This document shows, in pieces, positions 33,540 through 43,250 of a stretch of 64,000 nt of DNA; within the stretch, counting starts at the first letter, position 1, and the number at the start of each line of letters is the position of its first letter. Under the pieces are notes generated by a model. That model saw only the letters and a list, made by a program, of their open reading frames with translations, ran no database searches and had not been told where the DNA came from. This DNA is from Sphagnum magellanicum (Eukaryota; Streptophyta; Sphagnopsida; Sphagnales; Sphagnaceae). Both the position numbers and the translations under genes were made by a program. The stretch is from the NCBI GenBank assembly GCA_021904315.1, contig CM038907.1, positions 26,667,223 to 26,731,222 of the forward strand, written 5' to 3'.

Positions 33540-34470
33540 TGACACACCCCCAAGCTCCTTAATGGACTCAAATGTGAATCCAAACTGAAAACAACGGAAA
33601 AGCAAATAATCAGGGCACGTTCCCTGGCTCGTAGCACTTTGAGGGGTAGAAGGGCATGTTGAAGTTTCGGATGGGATTAGGAAGAGTGATAAACATCAAC
33701 TACTCACACGGACCTACACAAAACTAACACAAGGTGGTTAATGCATAATTGGAACACTTTTGGTGCTAGGACGAACCACGGGCAAATTCGGATTCACAAG
33801 ACTCACCACCGCTCGGACTTGAGGGAAGCCACCACCTTCCCCCTTATGTATACTTTGTGCCTCTCCACGAGGCCCACATCCAAATGGCATTTTGTCCCGA
33901 GACTCCCAAGTGGGAGTCCCGAAATTGCCAAAGTTGGGATTCCCACGACTTCGGGGCCGCATAACTTTATGTGCATACCTCCAATAGACATGAGGTTTAA
34001 AACAAAGTTGTAGCCCTTGTCGAGAACTTTTCAATGGTATGTCGCACGGCACCTATACGCAAGGAAATCAGGGTGATTTTCAACTTTTAGTGGTCGGGAG
34101 TCAAATTGCCAATTTGACTCCTAGCCTTTCTTTTGGCCATAATTTGTGTTTTAGATGTCCAAATGGGTCATGCGAGCCCATTTTAGACATCTACGTTTCA
34201 ATAGCTTTCCAATGGTATGAAAAACTCCTTGAGCCATTGGGTTTTGGCCGTTGCAATCACTCTCTGAACATTCGGGAGTCCACCAGGACTCCAACTCCCA
34301 ACATGGGAGCACTTGGGAGTGTTAGGGTTCTTTCCCTCACACTCTTTAGCACTCTCGGGGGCATGAAAATGCGACTTTCGAGCTTAGTCTTGGCCCGCAC
34401 CCTTGCAAGCCCTTTACCTTGGTCGCAAGCCCTTTACCTTGGTCATAAGCCCAAGGCTAGGGTTGTGATT
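33540..34470 (-). repeat. Solo LTR, family S copy 5, reverse orientation
   Basis: Opens TGACACACCCCCAAG and closes CTAGGGTTGTGATT, where the last CA has mutated to TT. AAAAA is present on both sides (33535-33539 and 34471-34475), which fits a 5-bp duplication but is weak evidence in A-rich DNA. A 21-bp segment (AAGCCCTTTACCTTGGTC plus 3 bases) is duplicated in tandem near 34409-34450. It lies only 54 bp left of the chromovirus. Confidence 0.8.
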
Positions 34471-34524
34471 AAAAAAATCATTCAAAAATTCCTTTGTATT
34501 AAAAAAATTATTTTGGGAAAAAAA

Positions 34525-34754
34525 TGTTATGGACCGACTACAAACAAGTGGAGAATTACAAGACAAGACAAGCTTTATTGACCCATCAACTGGTGCTGAT
34601 TTGCTGAAGGGTTATTCCCCAAACTATCTCATTTTATAACCCTGAACCATACTAGTCCCAAAATATCCTAGGCCATGATATTGTCAAAAGTATCCCAAAA
34701 TATCCTAGGCCATGATATTGCCAAAAGTACCCCAAAATATCCTAGGCCATGACA
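34525..34754 (-). repeat. Chromovirus 3' LTR (230 bp)
   Basis: Read on the + strand it begins TGTTATGGACCGAC and ends GGCCATGACA. It holds two full 37-bp units and one partial unit. The TATA (TTATAAAATG on the - strand) and AATAAAG signals are present. The 10-base sequence that pairs with the primer site in the right LTR has decayed here (AGCAAATCAG). Confidence 0.9.
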
Positions 34755-34768
34755 TTATCCTCTCCTTA
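34755..34768 (-). other. Chromovirus polypurine tract
   Basis: On the - strand AAGGAGAGGATAA stands immediately before the LTR start TGTCATGG, the expected position and composition for plus-strand priming. It overlaps the end of the pol stop region. Confidence 0.7.
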
Positions 34769-37700
34769 AGCGACATTTTCCAGATGGAGCCGGTTTGTTA
34801 GGATACCGTTGGTGAAACCGATTAACTAAGTCTTGGGCATGAACTAAGTTTCCAGCAGGCTCCCAAGTAGCTTCAGAAGGAGGATAACCTCGCCAAAAGA
34901 CAAGGTACAGGAGCTTTCCACGAATATTCTTGGAGTCCAAGACCTCCTGAACTTCAAACTCTTCTTGGCCTTCAATTTTGACTGGAGCTGAAGGTTCTTG
35001 ATGACGTTCTGGGATCGAGTTTTCATGATAGGGCTTAAGCAAGGAGACATGGAAAACATTGTGGATTTTGAACTGGGGTGGAAGCTCCAACTGGCAAGCC
35101 ACTAGACCAACCAATTTAGCGATTTTGAAAGGTCCGAGGCGCTTGTAATCCAACTTGGCACATGGGCGAGTGGTAGCAATGTTCTTTCTGAGAAGCCAGA
35201 CCTTGTCTCCAACCTTGAAGTTTGGATGGTCCTTGCGTCGGCGGTCTACTTGCTTTTTTTGCCACTCCTGTGTTAGCTTGAGTTCTGCCATAAAGTTCTG
35301 TTGAACCTGTCCAAGCCTCGTGGCCCTTTCTTCAGCTGAGGGGTTTACGGAGTCTCCAGGAATTTCAAGGCTGAACCTGGGATGAAAACCGTAATTGGCA
35401 AAGAATGGACTGATCCCGGTCGATGCATGTGTTGTGTTGTTATAAGCAAACTCTGCTTGAGATAGTAGGTCCAGCCAGTCGTCATGTTGATAGTTCACAG
35501 TGCAGCGAAGGTATTGTTCGAATGACTGGTTTGTCCGTTTGGTTTGTCCATCTGTCTCGGGGTGGAAGGCTGAAGATAGCCGAATGTCAACTCCAAGAAG
35601 CTTGAATAGACGATGCCAGAACTTGGATGCAAACTGAAGACCTCTATCGGACACAATTTCCTCAAAGAGTCCATGTAGTCGGACAATCCCGTCCAGAATT
35701 AACTGGGTTGTCTCTTCTGCCGTGATTGACTTGGAACAAGGGGTGAAATGGGCCATTTTGGTGAGTCAATCGACCACAACCAGTATTGAATTCTTGGTTC
35801 TGACAGTAGGGAGGTCCGTGATGAAGTCCATTGCAATAGATCCCCAAGGTCGGCTAGGAATCAACAGAGGCTGTAGGAGTCCAAACGGGCGATGCCTGGG
35901 AGCCTTGGATCAAGCACATGTATCACAAGACTTGACATACTCTCGTAGCAGCTTGTTCATTTTGGGCCACCAGTAAGTCTTTGACACTAGTTCGTGAGTC
36001 CGTGCTATTCCAAAGTGACCCGCCAGGGTGTTATCGTGGCACTCTCTCAGGATTTTTAGGCATATAGGTCCTTCGGGTACATAAATCAGGTTATTTCGAA
36101 GGAGAAGTCCGTCTTGCTACTCAAACTGATCCAAGTCATCATGATTTGGGTTCCTTGGTCGTTCCTGGAGTTCCTTCTTGGTGTTGGTAGCCCAGGTGTC
36201 TTCCTCAGTTGCCATCTTGATGTCCCTGACAAGGTATGAGTCTGGGAGGGTGCTGATTGTTGCTGCAACTCGAAATTGCTCGGGGTTAAGTAAAGTCTGG
36301 TTGTGTTGGCCGTAGGCCTCATCCCCCGCTTGAAGTTCATATTTTGAACGACAAGATAGCGCGTCAGCTTTCCCTTGCTGGGTGCCGAGTTGATACTAAA
36401 TCTCAAAGTCGAAATCAGCTAGGAAGATAGACTAGCGTGCCTGGCAACGATTTAAGGTTCGAGTAGTTGTGAAATAAAGGAGATTCTTGTGATCTGTCAG
36501 AACTTGGACTCGATGTTGAGCTCCGGCAAGATACGGTCTCCACTGCTCGAATGCCGTGATGATTGCCAGGAGTTCCTTATCGTAGACCTGGTAGTTGATT
36601 TCAGCACTGGTTAACTTCCGTGAATAAAAAGCAACTGGATGTAGCAACCCATCTATTCCAAATTGAGATAGAATAGCTCCCAAGGCAAAATCTGAAGCAT
36701 CCGTTTCCACAATGAATGGCTTGGCAGGATCGGGATGTATCAGGATGGGTGCAGAGGTGAATGCCATCTTGAGAGTATCAAAAGCAGCATGGGCCGTTGG
36801 ATTCCATGAGAAGGGCTTGTCTTTGCAAGTCAGGGTTATTAACGGTGTTGTGATCTTGGAGTAGCCTTTGATAAACCGACGATAGAAGTTGGCAAACCCC
36901 AAGAAGCGTTGAACGTCCTTGACCGAGGATGGAGTAGCCCAACACTAGATGGTCTCGACCTTTGACTTGTCCATGAAAATGCCATTTGGAGAGATCACGT
37001 AGCCGAAGAACGCCACTGAAGATTTGTCGAATTCACATTTTTCCATCTTGGCGTATAAGCCATGCTCTCGGAGCGTCGCAAGCACTAATCGTACATGTTT
37101 GTCGTGGGTTTCCTAGTCCTTGGAAAAGATTAAAATGTCATCCAAATAGACCATGACAAATTCGTCCATGTAATCCCGGAAGATATCATTCATTAGATGC
37201 TGAAAGATTGCGGGTGCATTGGTGAGGCCGAAGGGCATGACCGTGTATTCGAAATGGCCGTAGTGTGTGCGAAAAGTTGTCTTCCATTCATCACCGGGGC
37301 GAATCCTGAGTAAGTTGTAGGCTCCACGGAGGTCAAGCTTGGTGAAGATCTTCCCAGTACGTAGTCGATCCAGGAGACCTGAAATCAAGGGCAAGGGATA
37401 TCAATTCTTTTTGGTTATCTTGTTGAGTCCACGATAATCCACACAGAGTTGAAGGGAGCCATCCTTCTTCTTGACAAACAAAATTGGGGCGCCGGCTGGA
37501 GACTTGGAATGTTGAATGAACCCCTTGGCAAGATTTTCAGTAAGGTAATCATGTAGGGCTTGGAGTTCCGGTTCCGATAGGCCATAGATAGGACCAAAGG
37601 GTGGTGAATGTCCTTCTTCTAAATCAATCGGGCAGTCATATGGACTATGGGCGGGGAGCTGATCAGCATTAATCTTTTCAAAAACATCAACAAAGTCCTT

Positions 37701-38609
37701 GTACTTATCGGGAAGTTTAACAGGTGTTGGTTCTGATTGGGGGTTTGTGTTGTTGGCTGGGTTGACATGGATGGCGAAGACTTGAAGATTCTTAGCAGCC
37801 CGATAGAAAGGGACAGCTTTATCAACGAAGATCTGGACAGGGTTGGTTTTCTGGGCAGGATTCTTGACAAGATTCTTGACAAGACAAGGTTTAGTTCTGA
37901 CCAACCAGGGGTTCTTGACTGCAGGACTTGACATAACAGACCTTAGAAAACTGGAATTGGTTCCGACCCTCTTTGGGTTCTTGACCACAGGGCTCTTGGC
38001 AAAACTGGACAAAGTGTTTTTCTAAGCATGGGGTTCTTGAGAGGTGCACTATTGTGCGCTGAAGGTGAGGGTTCTAGATCGCCAATCAATGATAGGGTTG
38101 TGTGCTTCTAGCCAAGGCAGACCAAGGATGATGGGATGGTGAGGGGTGGAGATGATGTTGAGAACAATCTTCTCCGTGTGCTTGCCAATACAGAGTTCTA
38201 GAGGGGTTGTCTCGTGTGTGATTGCACCAGAAGCAATGGTTCTCCCATCAATAACCTCTACTGGAACAGGGGTTGACTTCTTGACCACATGGATGTTGTG
38301 TTGGACGACAAATGTTTGGTCGATGAAAAAAGAGGTGGCGTCGGAGTCCACCAAAGTTGACACTTGTGGTATGTCTTTTGGAATACGAATGATGTCCACA
38401 TACTGAGTGAAATTGGGACTGGGACCAACAGCGGAACATGAGCCTTTGCAAAGGTGATGTTGGGTGAGATCTAGTCGCACGGCTCCTACTGTGACTGGAT
38501 GTTTTTGTTTTCCAACTCTTGGGAAGTTTCCACAACTTGTACTTGAAGTTTGACAAGCTTTTGAGGGCACTGACGAGCTATATGCCCTGGGTTGCCACAG
38601 TAAAGACAT
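34755..38609 (-). pseudogene. Chromovirus pol: protease, RT, RNase H, integrase, chromodomain
   Basis: One frame carries everything without a frameshift. Protease: 38609-38049, active site LVDSDATSFF where DSG is expected (38348-38340). RT: about 37700-36900, with YLDD at 37148-37137. RNase H: about 36800-36435, [10 protein letters not shown] and YDKELLAI, ending DHKNLL. Integrase HHCC: about 36020-35900. Core: [16 protein letters not shown] and DGQTKRTNQ; the third catalytic residue, Glu 36 residues after the second Asp, is Lys (35538-35540). A GDKVWLL block follows. The chromodomain (34955-34755) has EVQEVLDSK, LVFWRGYP and ATWEPAGNL. Stops are at 38049, 38022, 37401, 37113, 36945, 36432, 36396, 36117, 35910 and 35766, all TAG or TGA. 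Confidence 0.9.
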
Positions 38610-39460
38610 AGATTGTTTGTCCTTCGGCGAAATTTCTCGACTTCTGTCAAAGATTTAAACTTAGCTGTGTCGATCTGCATCGGAGCAGGTCCAAAAGAGG
38701 CAGGTCGGGCAACTGGTGTTGTTTGGGGAACTAAGGGGAGCGTAGTAGGCCGACTGTTCCAAAGCTGGGCATTGGAGGTGATTTTCTTTTCCTGGCGACG
38801 TTCGAACAGACGATTATCGCACCGAATTGCTTGGGTGATGGCTTTACTAAAGGAAGAAGGGTTTGCGAGTGTCAACAAAAGATCTTGAACATCATCACGA
38901 AGCCCATAGCGAAACTGATCAATCAAGGCAGCTTCTCCCCAATTAACGTCGCAGGCAAGCTGCCTGAATTTTAAGGCGTAGACGATGGCCGAACGTGTTT
39001 CTTGCTAGAGGCGGCGCAGCTTGTTGGCTGAAGTCCTGGCCTTGTCATTGTCCCCAAACATTGCTTCAAATTCCACCATAAAGGCGTTGAAATCTTGTAG
39101 GAGAGAGGATGATGTTTCCAGGATGGGAGCAAACCATGCTGCAACTGTCCCAGTGAGTAGGGTTCTAACGAATCCTACACGAGTGGTGTCATCAAAATAA
39201 CGACGGGGGTGTAGTTGCATGATCAGGTGTACCTGGCTGACAAAACTTCGAAATTTGAGGCGCGTTCCATCAAACTTTTTTGGCATACTGATCTTGGGCT
39301 TTGGGGTGACCATTGCAAGAGCAGGAAGTACTAGGGCAAGAGGTGGTGGCTGATTCTGTAGGCGGTTCACCGAGTCTCTAAGCAGGGCATTTTCTTGTTG
39401 AAGGTGCTGAAGGGCAACGAGGATTTGAGTGAGATCGATGTTTGATTCTGAGTTGTCCAT
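38486..39460 (-). pseudogene. Chromovirus gag with zinc knuckle
   Basis: Start chosen at ATG 39460-39458 in a strong context (ATCACCATGG); an ATG 28 codons earlier is in a poorer context. The N-terminus is predicted coiled (ALQHLQQENALLRDSVNRL). The capsid-like part has KFDGTRLKFRSFVSQV and GTVAAWF. A CCHC zinc knuckle, CLYCGNPGHIARQC, is at 38608-38567. One nonsense codon (TAG, 39005-39007) splits it after LRRL. Gag ends at 38486. Pol is open in the -1 frame over the last 124 nt, with CAAAAAC (38510-38504 region) as a poor candidate slip site. Confidence 0.85.
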
Positions 39461-40231
39461 GGTGATAGTTCTCACACTTTTGCGCTTCCCAATCGTCAAA
39501 CTCCTTCCTTCAAGATCTCCCGAGTTGTATTTGTTCCACTTCAAAACTTTGGCTTTAATGTCTTTTCAAAACAAACTTCTGTCATAGCAATTTTGCAAAG
39601 CTACACTGTTCACATATGACCTTGGATTGTTCTAAAATTTTGGTAAAACATGAGCAACTATGTCTACTACCTTCTCACAAAATCTCAACTCATTTAACTT
39701 CGGAAAGTGAGAGATCTTGCTACTTCCTTGAAGCCACCTCAAACTGGGACCTGAACACAAAATGACTTACAATTCGCTCTCAAAAACTCCAAAATCCTTG
39801 AGATTTTGGGAGACACATAAAATAGATGTCTTCTATATCTGCTCAAAATTTCAGCCCTATTGATGATGACCACAAAGAGATATCACTTTCAAAAGAAGTT
39901 GACTTCAAAACTGAGACTGAAACTTCAGATGCTTGGATCTCTCTCAATATAAGTCCAAATGACATGAAATTTCTCTCACACATATATTCCTATATGATCT
40001 ATAAGATCACAAAGTTACAGACCAAAAAAAACTTAAACAAAGGAAATATGACCAAAAAACTAGATCTGGCACAGAGTTTTCAAAAGCTCTTAACTCTCAC
40101 AAAACATATCATTTTCTTTTGAAACTTTGAGAGTAGAAGCGTCCTATAGTCTTCTATAACATTTCCAAGTTTCACTTCAAGATATCTCTAACTACTTACT
40201 AAAACAACAAAACAAACAAACAAGAAGAAGG
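39461..40231 (-). other. Chromovirus 5' untranslated leader
   Basis: Between the primer site and the gag ATG. AT-rich, no coding signal on the element's strand. A 98-codon frame on the opposite strand (39826-40122) has no recognisable domain and is probably chance. Confidence 0.6.
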
Positions 40232-40241
40232 AGCAGATCAA
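40232..40241 (-). promoter_or_regulatory. Self-complementary primer-binding site of the chromovirus
   Basis: On the element's strand TTGATCTGCT lies two bases after the LTR end. It does not resemble a tRNA-complementary site such as TGGTATCAGAGC. Its exact complement, AGCAGATCAA, lies in the same LTR at 40324-40315, which is where the RNA is predicted to start. That is the arrangement of Tf1-type self-primed elements. Confidence 0.65.
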
Positions 40242-40243
40242 AC

Positions 40244-40584
40244 TGTTATGGACCGACTACAAACAAGTGGAGAATTACAAGACAAGACAAGCTTTATTGA
40301 CCCATCAATTGGTGTTGATCTGCTGAAAGGTTGTTCCCCAGACTATCTCCTTTTGTAACCCTGAACCATACTAGTCCCAAAATATCCTAGGCCATGATAT
40401 TGTCAATAGTATCCCAAAATATCCTAGGCCATGATATTGTCAAAAGTATCCCAAAATATCCTAGGCCATGATATTGCCAAAAGTATCCCAAAATATCCTA
40501 GGCCATGATATTGCCAAAAGTATCCCAAAATATCCTAGGACATGACATTACCAAAAATATCCCAAAATATCCTAGGCCATGACA
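40244..40584 (-). repeat. Chromovirus 5' LTR (341 bp, LTR A)
   Basis: TG...CA ends identical to the left LTR. Contains five full 37-bp units and one partial, so it is exactly 111 bp (3 x 37) longer than the left LTR. Predicted order on the - strand: 37-bp units (U3), a TATA-like TTACAAAAGG, predicted RNA start AGCAGATCAA (40324-40315), and the poly(A) signal AATAAAG at about 40298-40292. Confidence 0.9.
40315..40355 (-). promoter_or_regulatory. Chromovirus core promoter and predicted RNA 5' end
   Basis: In LTR B the box is a clean GGGTTATAAAAAAAG, and 33 nt separate the first T of TATAAA from the A of AGCAGATCAA, the right distance for a plant start site. In LTR A the same box has decayed to GGGTTACAAAAGG. 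The predicted start coincides with the first base that pairs with the primer site. Confidence 0.55.
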
Positions 40585-40587
40585 TAC

Positions 40588-40891
40588 TGTTATGGACCGA
40601 CTACAAACAAGTGGAGAATTACAAGACAAGACAAGCTTTATTGACCCATCAACCGATGTTGATCTGCTGAAAGGTTATTCCCCAGACTATCTTTTTTTAT
40701 AACCCTGAACCATACTAGTCCCAAAATATCCTAGGACATGACATTACCAAAAGTATCCCAAAATATCCTAGGACATGACATTACCAAAAGTATCCCAAAA
40801 TATCCTAGGCCATGATATTGCCAAAAGTATCCCAAAATATCCTAGGACATGACATTACCAAAAATATCCCAAAATATCGTAGGCCATGACA
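40588..40891 (-). repeat. Extra chromovirus LTR (304 bp, LTR B)
   Basis: Starts TGTTATGGACCGAC, ends GGCCATGACA. Separated from LTR A by only TAC (40585-40587). Holds four full 37-bp units and one partial, 74 bp (2 x 37) more than the left LTR. Has the best preserved TATA box of the three. Followed by AAAA, the candidate target duplication. Confidence 0.9.
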
Positions 40892-41720
40892 AAAAGGACA
40901 TGCAATCTTAATGTAAAGTAATGCTTGTGACTCTTTTGAGTGTGTTTTGACCTAGCCATAAACAAGTTTTAATGTATTGAAAATAAAAATGTTTTTTTAT
41001 TTAATGATCAACATAAGGCTATTTTTAATTTTATTAGAATGATGTTGATTAACCACATATTTAATATGCATTCAAATAGATTTTTAAAAAATGAATGTAC
41101 TTTTGTTCCTACTTTTTAGGTTGTCCAAACTTGTACAAGTAATTGAAAGTAGATGAATTATTGAATATTTTCCATTTTCGACATGATATAGCTTTAAAAT
41201 GTACTTGTAAGTTTTCAATGTTTAAATATTATAGTAGAATACATCAAACTTCTAATGGAAAAGTATGTTTCAACTCAATTTGACAAGTCATTTTCAAGAC
41301 CCCTTTTTTACTTCCTTTTTCTAACTACTTTTTTTATATGCATTAGCATGCTTTCACCCCAAGGATGAATCTTGAGTTGGGGAGGTAGAGACAAACCATG
41401 GACTAGCAAAGTGTAGTGGACTCTAGTGAAGAAGAAAAGGAGATCCCTTTGCAAATCAATAGGAAAAGTCAAATGAGGGGAACATTAAACCCAATTTCAA
41501 ATGTATTAGTAACTTCTATTATTCCAAAACAACAACTTCAAAAGTAAGCACAGAAACCATTGTCACTTGAACTTGTTCCATAAGTAAAACAAAGTGCCAA
41601 ATTAGATATAGATATTGTAGGCCCTAATGGATAACCAATTTCACAACTTGAATTTCCACAACAACCATAACAGGAACAAAGGTCATTACAATCTATACCT
41701 CCAAACCTAGACCCTATTGG
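40892..41720. other. Spacer, no gene seen
   Basis: AT-rich DNA between the chromovirus and the decayed coding region. From about 41380 the composition becomes less AT-rich and may already belong to that region, but no frame can be followed. Confidence 0.4.
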
Positions 41721-43250
41721 ATGGTCTACACTTTGTTCACCATCTCCACCACAATAGGAACAAATATATCTTCAATTTGTACCTATAGTACAATGCAAGA
41801 CGAAAGGCCGTCCTCATCAACAAGTTTTTATGAAATTGAAACTTCAAATGGGATGTACAAAAATGTAGTATCATCGGCAAAGACTTCTAGCGATGGTACT
41901 CCATTATTTCAAACACCACAGATTCTTGCATCGCTAAGCCAAGAGGCTGAGGAACATTTAAAGATTGTTGGAATGTTCCAACATTTGGCACATTATAGTA
42001 AAAAGATGGAACAAAGAATGATTGAATTGTCAAAGCTCAAATTCAAAATGGACTCAATATGTTCAAAGCCAAAAAATTAAAACTATAAGGTAAGATCAAC
42101 ATTATAATATAGGAAGCGAAATCTCTGAGTAGAAAATCTTAGCTTGGGAGGTTCAAACCAAGAAAGCTTTATAGGCTAAAGAATTATAGCTTAATAAAGT
42201 TTAGATGGAATTGTTTTAGATAGGTTAAAAGGACAGTAGTCCAAAACAATAGTTACAATCCATGGAAATTATCAAGGTAGGAACAAATGTGCAAAGTAGA
42301 CTCAAAAGAAGGAAAAACAAAAATATCAAGCCTTGATGAAGCAAGAGATGAATTTGAAGCAAGATCTACAAAACTACAATGGGACAACAATAGTTTGGAA
42401 CATGTTGTCAAGGAACAAGATGTGGAGATCTTGAACTTCAAATAGAAGATTTAAATTGATGTGCATTTGAAAAATGAAATAGTTCTAGCGAAGGAGTATA
42501 CTTGGGCTACATGCAACCAATCAATCCAAACTTTACAACATGATGCTAAACATAAACAAGTGCTTGTAGACACATTGACAACCATGGAGCCTTACCTTTC
42601 TAAGCATAGATTACAAGAATATGACTTTTGATGCAAAATACTATCTTGAGAATGAAATAGAAATCCATGGAGTTAAAAGCATTAGACATTGATGACTGGT
42701 GGAATTTGGTATATGATCTTCTACAATAAGATTTATAAGGGTTATTTGATGAACATAGAGTAGATGAAGCAAGTTATAGAATGAAGCTTAAGGCATGTAA
42801 AGAAGCCTAACCATAATTTGTATATGTATCACCTTTTGTGATTCCAAAAGACAATTTTGCAACATCAAACATAAACGAGTTTAAAGTAGGTATAAGTGTA
42901 AAAGCACCCAAGGTGTAATCAATGGTACCTAAAGAAATGAAAGGAGGAACTACCACGGAGGAGGTACTTGTGGAGCAGGAAGATGTTCGTTCAATAAAAC
43001 AAATTGAAGTGGTAGCTATAGAAGTACATGCTAGGAGCAATTGTAACAATAGTCAACTAAATATACAACAACACCCATTATATATTAGTCAATAGTGTTT
43101 GGTACAACAACTACAAGGACCATATCCCCAAATGAAGGTGATCATGGTCATATGGTGACAATTATAGATGCACAACAATAGTTACATCAACAGATTGAAC
43201 CTCAAAATGAGGGGTTATTTAAAGTAGAAGGGGAGCAATTCATAACTTAG
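41721..43250 (+). pseudogene. Decayed coding region of unknown function, coiled-coil-like
   Basis: The longest open part (41721-42080, 119 residues) ends in a Lys/Glu/Leu-rich stretch with AEEHLKIVGMFQHLAHYSKKMEQRMIELSKL. After it, frames that shift every 100-200 bp keep protein-like composition: HRLQEYDF (about 42607), DIDDWWNLVYDLL (about 42690), DEASYRMKLKACKEA (about 42765), then VSPFVIPKDNFATSNINEF (about 42830) and a Val/Glu-rich tail to about 43060. It resembles one gene with a central coiled coil that has lost its frame. I do not recognise the family; a retroelement accessory protein and a host pseudogene are both possible. Confidence 0.35.

Larger units (their letters stand above)
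34525..40891 (-). mobile_element. Ty3/gypsy chromovirus, nearly full length, with three LTR copies
   Basis: On the - strand: LTR (40584-40244), primer site, untranslated leader, gag, protease, RT, RNase H, integrase, chromodomain, polypurine tract and LTR (34754-34525). A further LTR (40588-40891) follows the right LTR after three bases. AAAA flanks the whole unit on both sides (34521-34524, 40892-40895). Coding order and the C-terminal chromodomain define a chromovirus. RT blocks such as [36 protein letters not shown] and [12 protein letters not shown], and the short protease, remind me of the Tcn1-like/fungal-type lineage reported from mosses, ferns and conifers more than of the usual angiosperm clades; a tree would be needed. 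Eleven in-frame stops make it inactive. Confidence 0.9.

Noticed and set aside
36086-36406. 106-codon frame inside the chromovirus
   Set aside because: It is in a different frame from pol; the pol frame through the same bases gives the RNase H-integrase linker.
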